Shown in pieces: positions 57,277 through 64,000 of a stretch of 64,000 nt of DNA (position 1 is the first letter of the stretch; each line of letters opens with the position of its first letter). Source of the stretch: Amycolatopsis albispora (GTDB taxonomy: Bacteria > Actinomycetota > Actinomycetes > Mycobacteriales > Pseudonocardiaceae); assembly GCF_003312875.1 (NCBI RefSeq), contig NZ_CP015163.1, forward strand, positions 5,580,001 to 5,644,000. Direction: 5' to 3'. The translations under genes were made by a program, and so were the position numbers. The notes under the pieces are model-generated. The model made no database searches. It saw only the letters and a program-made list of their open reading frames with translations, and was not told the origin of the DNA.

Positions 57277-57867
57277 ATGCTGTGGTTGTTCGGCCAGATC
57301 TGGGTCTGGTTGCTGGTCGCCTTCGGGCTGGGCGTGCTGCTGACCTGGGTGGTGCTGTCGATGGTGCACCGCAAGGAGCTGGCCAGGGCCGAAGAAGCCG
57401 CGGCGATGCCGTCGAGACCGTTCTACGAGGATCCTCCCGCCCCTCCCGCGTTTCCCGCGCAGGACGAGCCGGTCTATCCGCAGGACGACTACGACGACGG
57501 CTTCACCCACGACGACCGTCCCCGCAACGGCTACGCCCACGCCGAGCCCGGCGCCTACCTCGACGACGACGGCTACCCGCGCGAGGACCACGACGCGCGT
57601 TATCCGGAGGACCCGTACCCCGAGTCGTACCCGGGCAACCTGCACCCGGTCGCCGCCTATCCCGAGGACGGCTACCCGCGCGACGACTACGACGAAGAGC
57701 CGCGCGGCGGTCAGCTGCCCGCGGACGACGACGGCCATCCCGCCTATCCAGGCGAAGAACCGCGGCCCACCGAGGGCCAGATCGACTGGCCGGTGGAGAA
57801 CGCCCAACCGGCCTGGCCGACCGACGAGGACTGGCCGCCTGTCCAGCCCCGGCAGCGCAACTGGTAA
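57277..57867 (+). CDS. Membrane-anchored acidic low-complexity protein
   Basis: A 196-aa protein: one N-terminal helix (LFGQIWVWLLVAFGLGVLLT, continuing WVVLSMV), a short basic stretch, then an Asp/Tyr/Pro-rich tail with repeated YPEDGYPRDDYDE-like units. It ends QIDWPVENAQPAWPTDEDWP. Cotranscribed with the OmpA-like gene (GGGGGAG upstream). Such tails are common in actinobacterial OmpA-adjacent genes; no function is known. Confidence 0.75.
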   Translation: MLWLFGQIWVWLLVAFGLGVLLTWVVLSMVHRKELARAEEAAAMPSRPFYEDPPAPPAFPAQDEPVYPQDDYDDGFTHDDRPRNGYAHAEPGAYLDDDGYPREDHDARYPEDPYPESYPGNLHPVAAYPEDGYPRDDYDEEPRGGQLPADDDGHPAYPGEEPRPTEGQIDWPVENAQPAWPTDEDWPPVQPRQRNW

Positions 57868-57894
57868 TTTCGGCTGTCCATTCGAGGAGGGTCG

Positions 57895-58401
57895 ATGCCG
57901 CTGCCGCACTGGACCGCGGACGGGGTGCTCCCACCCGGCGCGCATCCGGCGGATCTGGCCGATATCTACGAGCGCCTGGTCTGCGACGCGCCGTACCAGA
58001 ACGAACGCGAGATCCTGTTCGGCGCGCTGAGCAGCTATCTCGGCGTGGTGTGCCGGATCATCCCGTCCGGGCGCGCCTGGATCGACGGCGGGCTCGCGCT
58101 GTGGTCGGAGGAGCCGCCGGGCACCGTCGACGTGGTGCTCATCCCGGACGAGTGGGGCAGCCTCAAGAAGCTCGACGGCGCCGCGCGTGCCGCGCTCTAC
58201 GGCATGGTCACGCTGCGTGGCGCCATCATCGGCCAGCCCGCGATGTACCTGGACCAGGTGCAGCCGGTGCACGGCCTGCTCGACGGCTACCTGTGCGTGC
58301 CGGGCCACGAAGAGGTGTGGGCGCAGACCTGGTCGTCGGTGCGCGGGCCGTACGGTCCGGTCGAGGGGCTGGTCAAGGGGTACGCGGAGGTGCGGTGGTG
58401 A
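57895..58401 (+). CDS. DUF6932-like (nucleotidyltransferase-type?) protein
   Basis: A 168-aa soluble protein. LPPGAHPADLADIYERLVCD, the central YLGVVCRIIPSGRAWIDGGL and the strand TVDVVLIPDEW resemble the DUF6932 layout (LPPG, then WxDGS, then DxD strand), which looks like a degenerate nucleotidyltransferase fold. Here the DxD position has only one Asp. Assignment is by pattern memory and uncertain. Start ATG has GAGGAGGG upstream. Its stop overlaps the next start (GTGA). Confidence 0.6.
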   Translation: MPLPHWTADGVLPPGAHPADLADIYERLVCDAPYQNEREILFGALSSYLGVVCRIIPSGRAWIDGGLALWSEEPPGTVDVVLIPDEWGSLKKLDGAARAALYGMVTLRGAIIGQPAMYLDQVQPVHGLLDGYLCVPGHEEVWAQTWSSVRGPYGPVEGLVKGYAEVRW

Positions 58402-59273
58402 ACAAGTTCCGCGAACTGGCCGACGACATTCCCGGCGGTACCTGGCTGGACGACCTGGCGCGCGCGTCGGCGATGGCGGCACACGCGAAGTTCGAGCGGA
58501 CCTCGCGCTCACCGCTGCTGCGGGTGTCGGTGCTCGGCTCGTCGCAGCAGGACGCGTACACCTTCTCCGACATCGGCCGCGCCCTGCAGGACGCGGCGGC
58601 GAAGATCGGCCGGATCATCCGCGACCCGCAGAGCGAGATCACCTACGTGCAGCCCGCCGACCGCGAGAAGGCGCCGCTGATCCAGCGCGGGCAGGCGGGC
58701 AACACGCTGTTCTTCGGCTTCCCCGAGCCGGAACCGGCCGACGCGCTGATCCACGACGGCATCGAGACGCTGTCCGAGCGCGCGGTCAAGGAACTGTGCG
58801 ACTTCCTGCCGGCCAACGGTTCCGACGACGGCGCGCTGGACGCGGTGCTGCTGCAGCGGGACACCGTGCGGAACGCGGTCAGCGACATCGTGGCGGCGGT
58901 CAGCAAGAACGCCGGGATCGGGTTGCAGCTGACCACCACGGCCGGTGAGGACGTGCTGCGCAGCATGACCACCGAGCAGGCGCGGGTGCTGCGGAGCAGC
59001 TTGCGCGAGTCGCGCGAGGAGGTCGGGTACGAGACGGTGTCGGGCAGGCTCGACGGCGTGCGCACCCGGCGGCGGATCTTCTACCTGGAACGCGAATCGG
59101 GCGGCACGGTGCAGGGCGCGGTGGCGCCGGACCTGCTGGACGAGATCAAGCTGAACCTGGATCGGCCGGTGACCGCGCGGCTGCGCGTGGTCCGCACCAC
59201 CACGATCGACGGCCGCCGGGGCCGACCGGTCTACGAACTGCTCGAGATCACCCCGGAAACCAGCCTCTTCTGA
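58398..59273 (+). CDS. Uncharacterised protein coupled to the DUF6932-like gene
   Basis: A 291-aa soluble protein, no family recognised. Features: LLRVSVLGSSQQDAYTFSDI near the N-terminus, a helical middle (IIRDPQSEITYVQPADREKA), GNTLFFGFPEPEPADALIHD, a long helix (RDTVRNAVSDIVAAVSKNAG), and a C-terminal beta-rich part with SGRLDGVRTRRRIFYLERES and LRVVRTTTIDGRRGRPVYEL. The last part resembles domains that bind small molecules or report stress, but no name can be given. GTG start overlaps the upstream stop by four bases. Both genes face repeat-bearing DNA with a gene relic. Confidence 0.7.
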   Translation: MNKFRELADDIPGGTWLDDLARASAMAAHAKFERTSRSPLLRVSVLGSSQQDAYTFSDIGRALQDAAAKIGRIIRDPQSEITYVQPADREKAPLIQRGQAGNTLFFGFPEPEPADALIHDGIETLSERAVKELCDFLPANGSDDGALDAVLLQRDTVRNAVSDIVAAVSKNAGIGLQLTTTAGEDVLRSMTTEQARVLRSSLRESREEVGYETVSGRLDGVRTRRRIFYLERESGGTVQGAVAPDLLDEIKLNLDRPVTARLRVVRTTTIDGRRGRPVYELLEITPETSLF

Positions 59274-59303
59274 CGCGGACCCTCCGCTCGCGCGCCGCGG
59301 CCA

Positions 59304-59339
59304 GAACACGAATGGGCTTATGGGGCGGATTTCGCCCCG
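59304..59339. repeat. Left arm and centre of an AACACG-subtype palindromic repeat
   Basis: GAACACGAATGGGCTTATGG then GGCGGATTTCGCCCCG. The arm carries small changes from GAATGTGGCTTTG and the expected right arm does not follow; a gene fragment follows instead. Confidence 0.85.
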
Positions 59340-59550
59340 CGCCGAGGCGGCGTCGAAGGTCGCCCGCAGGGTGTGCGAAAGCAGCGGCAGCGCGTCCTGT
59401 TCGTGCGCGGCGCCCGCCTCGCCGGGCGTGCCAGGGGTTACCTCGCGGATGAGCAGTTCGACCAGCCCGCCGTCGACCTCCATCCCGGCGCCGCGCGCGG
59501 GCTCGACGATCGCCGCCCGCAGTTCGGGTTCGGTCATCGGGCCCACCACA
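59340..59550 (-). pseudogene. Fragment of an nSTAND1-type NTPase / WD40-protein gene
   Basis: One minus-strand frame encodes GPMTEPELRAAIVEPARGAG, MEVDGGLVELLIREVTPGTP, then ALPLLSHTLRATFDAAS. This is the region just after the NTPase core of nSTAND1 proteins (typically MTxxELRxAIxxPA...LxLLxxE...LPLLSHALxxTW). About 70 residues remain of a protein normally over 1000 aa. Both ends stop abruptly at repeat arms. Confidence 0.75.
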
Positions 59551-59551
59551 A

Positions 59552-59605
59552 CCCGAAAGCCACATTCGTGTCGCGGCTGGCGCCCCGAAAGCCACATTCG
59601 TGTTC
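59552..59605. repeat. Two right arms of the palindromic repeat in tandem
   Basis: CCCGAAAGCCACATTCGTGT (59552-59571) and GCCCCGAAAGCCACATTCGT continuing to GTTC (59582-59605). The second would complete the left arm at 59304 if the intervening DNA were removed. Confidence 0.85.
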
Positions 59606-59906
59606 ACCGGCCCGGGCAGATCACTGGTGTGCGCGACCGGCCGGCGCTCCCCCTCGGCGCGCCGGCCGGCCGGTGGTGCGCCGGACCCTCCCCCTGGCCC
59701 GGTCCGGCGCGGTGGCTTCCGCGCGCGTCCCACCGCGGGACGGAAGCCGCGGTGACCCCGGCTTTCGGCCCTCCCCGGCCGCCGGACGATCACCGCGATT
59801 TGAACACTACGCGTGAGCGCCGCCACCCTGCTAAGAGTTCACTAAGTAGATATTTCACCTGTCCGCCAAAATCTTCCGCTCGATGGACATGGCTGGTGAC
59901 TTACCG
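59606..59906. other. Intergenic region before the second AfsR-type gene
   Basis: About 300 bases with no gene recognised. The final 90 bases are comparatively AT-rich (TTCACTAAGTAGATATTTCA) and lie at the 3' side of the regulator gene. Confidence 0.5.
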
Positions 59907-62708
59907 CTATTCGGCCACTGCGGCGAGTTCCGCACCCAGTTCCGCCGGCCACGGCGCGCCCGCCTGCCGGAACCGTTCTTCGGCGAGTTCGAGCTGCTCA
60001 CGGGCCTGCACCCGGTCCCCGCGAGCCCGCAGCACCCGCCCCAGCGCGGCCCGCGAAACGCCCTCCTGCAAGACGAATCCACGGCTGGTGGTCAGCTCTA
60101 TCGCCTGCCGCGCATATCGTTCCGCCTCGCCCAATTCCCCGGTTCCGAGGTGCAGCTCCGCCAGGTTGTTCAGCGATACCACAGCGTAACTGTCGTCCCC
60201 CAGCTCACGGTCGATCGCGAGCGAGCCGAGCTGGTGCTCGATCGCCTCCGCGTACCGGCCGGACAGCTTCTCCGCCTCCGCGCAGTTGTTCAGCGCCTGC
60301 CCGCGCAACGCCGGGTCGCCGGTCCGCTCGGTCTCCTCGATCGCCTGCCGCAGCCGGTCGATCGCCTCGTCGTACCGGCCGGAGCTGCTCAGCGCCGCGC
60401 CCACGTGGATGTTCGCCGACACCAGCAGCCGCTTGTCCCCGACCTCGGCGGCCAACGCCAGCGCGTGCTCGGCGTCGGTCAGCCCGCCGCCCTCGATGCC
60501 GAAGGTGAGCGCGATGGCGCACCGCGAAATGAGCATCCAGCAGTGCGCGAGCGGGTTCCCGGACGCCTTCGCCGCGGCCAGGCCCAGCTCGACCAACCCC
60601 GTCCACTCGTCACGCAACGGCCGCACCACCCGATAGGTGTGGACCACGCGCGCGAGCTGCCAGGCGTCCTCGTAGCGCCCGGCCCGGTACGCGGCTTCGC
60701 AGGTTTCGAGCAGGTTCGGCCATTCCAGCGCGAACCAGTCGAGCGCGTCGTCGAAGTCGGCGAATTCGGGCAGCTCCGCTTCGGGCAGCGCGGCGGCGAA
60801 GTCGAGCGAGTCCACGATGCGCAGCAGCCGCCGCCGCGCCCGGTCGGCCGCGGCCTGGTAGTACCGCACCGACCGCCGCAGCACCGCCTCGCGTTCGGTG
60901 GCGGCCAGCTCGGTTTCCGCGAGCCCGCGCAGGTACAGCCGGACCAGGTCGTGTGGTGCGAACACGTCCCGGCCGACCTCGGTGAGCAGGTGGTAGGCGG
61001 CCAGCGTGCGCAGTCGGCGGCGGGCCTCGGCGACCCCGGTGCCCCCGAGCGCGGCGGCCAGGTGCGGCCCGATCGACGGCCCGGTGAACGCGCCCAGCAA
61101 CCGGAACAACGCGCCGACCGGCTCCGGCAGCCCGCGGTGCGACACGTCCAGCGCGGCCCGCACGCTGGTCTCCGCGACGTCCACCCCGGCCACGTCGAGC
61201 GCGGCCAGCCGGGTGCGCTCGTCGGCCAGCTCAGCCACCAGGTCCTCGACGGTCCACTGTGGACTCACCACCAGCCGGGCACCGGCGATGCGCAGCGCGA
61301 GCGGCAGGTACGCGCACAGCTCGGCCAGCTTGCCGTAGTCCCCCGGCCCGGCCAGTTCCTCGATCAACCGCACCGCGTCGGCCGGTGGCATGGATTCCAG
61401 CGCCCGGAGGCGTGCCGCGCTGGCGACCACGAGCCCGTCGAGCCGCGCGCGGCTGGTCACCACGGCGACCGAGCCCGGCGCGGGCGGCAGCAGCGGGCGG
61501 ACCTGCTCGGCCGAGCGCGCGTCGTCGAGCACCACCAGCACGGTGGCGTCGGCCAGCAGCGAGCGGTACAACGCGATGCGCTCGTGTGGCTTCTCCGGCA
61601 GTTCGGCGGGCCGCACGCCGAGCCCGAGCAGGAACTGGGTGACCACCTCACCCGGCGCCAGCGGCGGGTGCTCCGGGTCGAACCCGCGCAGCGTCGCGAA
61701 CAACACGCCGTCCGGGAAGTCCGCCGCTCTCCGGTGCGCCCACGAGATCGCCAGCGCGCTCTTGCCGACGCCGGGCGCGCCGGTGACCACGCCGACCATG
61801 CTCGCGCCCTGCCGGGCTTCCTCGACCAGGCCGTCCAGCCAGGCCAGCTCGTCGGCGCGCCCGGCGAAGCGGGGCACCGCGGCGGGCAGCTGCGCCGGGT
61901 TGACCCGCACCAGCCGCGGTGGCGGCCCCTTCGGCGACGACGGGTCGGCGAGGTCGTCACGCAGGATGCGGTCGTGCAGCTCCCGCAGTTCGGCGCCGGG
62001 ATCGATGCCGAGCGTGCCGACCACGTGCCGGGCCGCGCGGCGGTACACCGCGAGCGCGTCGGCGCGGCGTCCGGCGTGGTAGAGCGCACGCATCAGCTGG
62101 CCGATCGTGCGCTCCGCCAACGGGTTCTCGCGCACCATGGTGGTCAGCTCGGAGATCAGCTCGGCGTGCCTGCCGAGTTCGAGGTCGGCGTCCACGCGGG
62201 CGCCGTGCACCGCGAGCCGCAGGTCCTCCAGTTCCGGCGCGTGCACCGAATCGGGGACGCCGGACAGCACCGGCCCCTTCCACAACGCGAGCGCCTCGGC
62301 GAGCACGGCGGCTCGGCGCTCGGCCCCGGCCGCGGTGGCGTACTCGAGCAGCGCCCGCGCGCGGTGCACGTCGATCTGCGACGGGTCGACGGTCAGCTGG
62401 TAGCCGGGCGGGCGGGTGTGGATCTGCGCGCCGTCGCCGCTGTCGCCCTGGATGGACCGCAGCACGCGGCGGAGGTGCGAGACGTTGCCGTGCACGATGG
62501 TGCGCGCGGTGGCCGGTGGATCGTGCCCCCAGAGCGCGTCGATGATGTCGTCCAGTGGAACAACTTTGTTGGCGTGCAAGGCCAGCAGCGCCAGCAGCCC
62601 CCGCACCCCCGGCCCGCCGACCGGCACCGGCCGCGAGCCCGCCAGCAGCTGGACCGGGCCGAGCAGCTGGAACCAGGCCTGGTGGGACCCCAAATCCCCT
62701 TCGCTCAC
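59907..62708 (-). CDS. AfsR/SARP-type regulator with BTAD, NB-ARC and TPR domains (second)
   Basis: A 933-aa STAND regulator. Winged helix: FQLLGPVQLLAGSRPVPVGG, LLALLALHANKVVPLDDIID, HLRRVLRSIQGDSGDGAQIH. BTAD: LEDLRLAVHGARVDADLELG, RRAARHVVGTLGIDPGAELR. NB-ARC: P-loop VTGAPGVGKSALAISWAHRR, Walker B ATVLVVLDDARSAEQVRPLL, AVVTSRARLDGL. TPRs from about 650. GTG 62708 with GGGGAGG is the start; the longer open frame upstream lacks signals. Same architecture as the gene at 15384 but diverged in sequence. Confidence 0.92.
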   Translation of the reverse strand: MSEGDLGSHQAWFQLLGPVQLLAGSRPVPVGGPGVRGLLALLALHANKVVPLDDIIDALWGHDPPATARTIVHGNVSHLRRVLRSIQGDSGDGAQIHTRPPGYQLTVDPSQIDVHRARALLEYATAAGAERRAAVLAEALALWKGPVLSGVPDSVHAPELEDLRLAVHGARVDADLELGRHAELISELTTMVRENPLAERTIGQLMRALYHAGRRADALAVYRRAARHVVGTLGIDPGAELRELHDRILRDDLADPSSPKGPPPRLVRVNPAQLPAAVPRFAGRADELAWLDGLVEEARQGASMVGVVTGAPGVGKSALAISWAHRRAADFPDGVLFATLRGFDPEHPPLAPGEVVTQFLLGLGVRPAELPEKPHERIALYRSLLADATVLVVLDDARSAEQVRPLLPPAPGSVAVVTSRARLDGLVVASAARLRALESMPPADAVRLIEELAGPGDYGKLAELCAYLPLALRIAGARLVVSPQWTVEDLVAELADERTRLAALDVAGVDVAETSVRAALDVSHRGLPEPVGALFRLLGAFTGPSIGPHLAAALGGTGVAEARRRLRTLAAYHLLTEVGRDVFAPHDLVRLYLRGLAETELAATEREAVLRRSVRYYQAAADRARRRLLRIVDSLDFAAALPEAELPEFADFDDALDWFALEWPNLLETCEAAYRAGRYEDAWQLARVVHTYRVVRPLRDEWTGLVELGLAAAKASGNPLAHCWMLISRCAIALTFGIEGGGLTDAEHALALAAEVGDKRLLVSANIHVGAALSSSGRYDEAIDRLRQAIEETERTGDPALRGQALNNCAEAEKLSGRYAEAIEHQLGSLAIDRELGDDSYAVVSLNNLAELHLGTGELGEAERYARQAIELTTSRGFVLQEGVSRAALGRVLRARGDRVQAREQLELAEERFRQAGAPWPAELGAELAAVAE

Positions 62709-62817
62709 TACGCCTCCCCTGCGTCGTGGACGAGCAGGAGAAGACGTTACTCGCAAACCCGGCAACCGGCGTGTGGAGTTGGGCATGCGCGGCGCCGGTG
62801 GAACAACCCCCGGACAC

Positions 62818-62866
62818 AACACCGCCCTGCACCATCAGTCCCGATCTGATGGTGCAGGGCGGTGTT
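62818..62866. terminator. Perfect 21-bp hairpin after ectD
   Basis: AACACCGCCCTGCACCATCA plus G, and its exact complement, flank TCCCGAT. It lies between the ectD stop and the start of the downstream AfsR-type gene on the same strand. Its core differs from the GTGGCTTT family, though size and AACAC ends are similar. Confidence 0.75.
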
Positions 62867-63004
62867 GCCGACTGCCACGGCCGGCGCGCGGGCGGTCTCA
62901 CCCCGAGCAAGGAGTAACCGCCGCGTCACTTCGACCGTGACGGAGACAACGTAACAGGCCACGAAGGGTTAGCGAAGAGCCACCCCTTCGCGGCCTGATA
63001 ACGA

Positions 63005-63910
63005 TTATCGCCGGACCGGGGTGAAGTCGCGGGCCGCGATGAACTCCGGCCGTCGCTTCTCCGCGGCGAACGGTTCCACCACCGCGTTGTCCACGCTGTT
63101 GAACACCAGGAAGATGTTCGAGCGCGGGTACGGGGTGATGTTGTTGCCGGAGCCGTGCATGATGTTCGAGTCGAACCACAGCGCCGAGCCGGCGGCACCG
63201 GTGAACTGCTCGATGCCGTGCTCCGCGGCGAGCTTGGCGATCTCGTCCTCCGACGGCACGCCGATCTTCTGCTCCTTGAGCGAGGACTTGTAGTTGTCCT
63301 CCGGCGTCCGCCCGGCGCACTGCACGAACGTCCGCTGCGAACCCGGCATCACCATCAGCCCGCCGTTGAACGGGTAGTTGTCGGTGAGCGCGATGGAGCA
63401 GCTGACCGCCCTCGGCACCGGCATGCCGTCCTCGGCGTGCCAGGTCTCGAAGTCGGAGTGCCAGTAGAAACCGTTGCCGCGGAACCCGGGCATGTAGTTG
63501 ACCCGGCTCTGATGGACGTACACCTCGGACCCGAGGATCTGCCGCGCCCGGTCGAGCACGCGCGGATCCCGGACCAGCTCGGCGATCAGGTCGCTGATCC
63601 GGTGCACCTCGAAGATCGAGCGGACCTCGCCGCTGCTCTTCTCGGTCACCACTCGCTCGTCGGCCTTCAGTTCCTCGTCCCCGGACAGCCGGACGAGTTC
63701 CTGCCAGTAGGTCTGCACCTCGGCCGGGGAGAGCAGGCCCTCCACCACCGAGTAGCCCTTGGCGTCGTGCGAAGCCAAGGTGGCCGCATCGATCGGACCG
63801 TCCGCCTCACCGCCCCACACGGTGGGGTCGAGGCGGTCGATCGCCCCGGCGTCGGCCGCCGGGAGTCGGGTCGGGTAGGCGTCCCCGATCCGGGTGTCCA
63901 TCAGAGTCAA
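63005..63910 (-). CDS. ectD: Ectoine hydroxylase
   Basis: A 301-aa Fe(II)/2-oxoglutarate dioxygenase converting ectoine to 5-hydroxyectoine. The EctD signature FYWHSDFETWHAEDGMP supplies the first His and Asp of the iron triad; the distal His is in WFDSNIMHGSGNN. VYVHQSRVNYMPGFRGNGF and SIALTDNYPFNGGLMVMPGS are also typical. TTG 63910 is chosen because GAGGAGG lies eight bases upstream; ATG 63901 is the alternative. It follows ectC in the usual ectABCD order. Confidence 0.96.
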   Translation of the reverse strand: MTLMDTRIGDAYPTRLPAADAGAIDRLDPTVWGGEADGPIDAATLASHDAKGYSVVEGLLSPAEVQTYWQELVRLSGDEELKADERVVTEKSSGEVRSIFEVHRISDLIAELVRDPRVLDRARQILGSEVYVHQSRVNYMPGFRGNGFYWHSDFETWHAEDGMPVPRAVSCSIALTDNYPFNGGLMVMPGSQRTFVQCAGRTPEDNYKSSLKEQKIGVPSEDEIAKLAAEHGIEQFTGAAGSALWFDSNIMHGSGNNITPYPRSNIFLVFNSVDNAVVEPFAAEKRRPEFIAARDFTPVRR

Positions 63911-63944
63911 ACTGCTCGCCTCCTCGTGATCGTGCTCTTTTCGC

Positions 63945-64000
63945 TCAGGACTCTTCGGTCACCAGCGGGTACACGCCGTTCTCGTCGTGGACCTCGCGTC
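63945..64000 (-). CDS. ectC: Ectoine synthase, C-terminal end (partial)
   Basis: The last 18 residues before the stop read REVHDENGVYPLVTEES, the characteristic end of EctC, in frame on the minus strand 34 bases upstream of ectD. The rest of the gene and presumably ectA-ectB lie beyond the right edge. Confidence 0.85.
   Translation of the reverse strand, partial: REVHDENGVYPLVTEES

Noticed and set aside
59653..59826. Possible extension of the nSTAND1 relic beyond the repeat arms
   Set aside because: No further nSTAND1 or WD40 motifs appear in any frame beyond 59605.

Overview
The window is high-GC DNA with GTG and ATG starts, many 4-bp stop/start overlaps and strong third-position GC, typical of a filamentous actinobacterium. 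Gene content (nitrate/nitrite-sensing-type kinases, AfsR-type regulators, DasR with its dre operator, an EspG chaperone with a WxG/PPE-like partner, ectoine hydroxylase, a CIRCE-controlled GroEL) points to Pseudonocardiaceae, most likely Amycolatopsis or a close relative. The genus is an inference from gene content. No rRNA, tRNA, CRISPR array or prophage was seen.

Layout. 1-6.5 kb: 5' part of a NIT-type sensor kinase (runs off the left edge), a glutamate-type ABC uptake operon without its ATPase, an MFS exporter and CutC. 6.5-13.1 kb: a second NIT-type kinase coupled to cutC, an SsuA/NMT1-like lipoprotein, a TetR regulator and an XPB-type helicase. 13.1-20.2 kb: DUF72, a truncated IclR gene, an MDR dehydrogenase without its catalytic zinc ligands, an AfsR-type regulator divergent from menC, a secreted PheC-type cyclohexadienyl dehydratase and a PspC protein. 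20.2-21.7 kb: palindromic repeats, one interrupted by an IS5-like element. 21.7-29 kb: groEL under tandem CIRCE operators, a Ser/Thr kinase, a cold-shock protein, two AIM24 proteins, moeA. 28.3-36.5 kb: psd-pssA, a CDC48-like AAA ATPase, a LytR_C protein, DUF3263, peptide deformylase and a secreted GH15 glucoamylase. 36.6-45.7 kb: LysE exporter and a thiamine island (thiC-thiD, second thiD, thiO-thiS-thiG, thiE; two TPP riboswitches) enclosing decayed genes and a voltage-gated channel. 45.8-53.2 kb: threonine dehydratase, DHA2 exporter, and a GlcNAc locus (dasR, dre, SIS-type deaminase, nagK). 53.4-59.3 kb: SGNH hydrolase, a type VII effector/EspG cluster, an OmpA-like pair and a coupled two-gene unit of unknown role. 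59.3-64 kb: repeat arms around an nSTAND1 gene fragment, a second AfsR-type regulator, ectD and the end of ectC.

The most unusual feature is a family of about ten 50-55 bp palindromes sharing the core GAATGTGGCTTTC / GAAAGCCACATTC. All lie between genes, mostly between convergent genes. They occur in three flank/loop subtypes and in altered forms: an arm-flipped copy, a half copy, a collapsed copy, a copy split by an IS and a copy enclosing a gene fragment. They look like a live or recently live non-autonomous repeat family that may also act as terminators. A second over-represented palindrome, GTCCACNNTGGAC, lies mainly inside genes.
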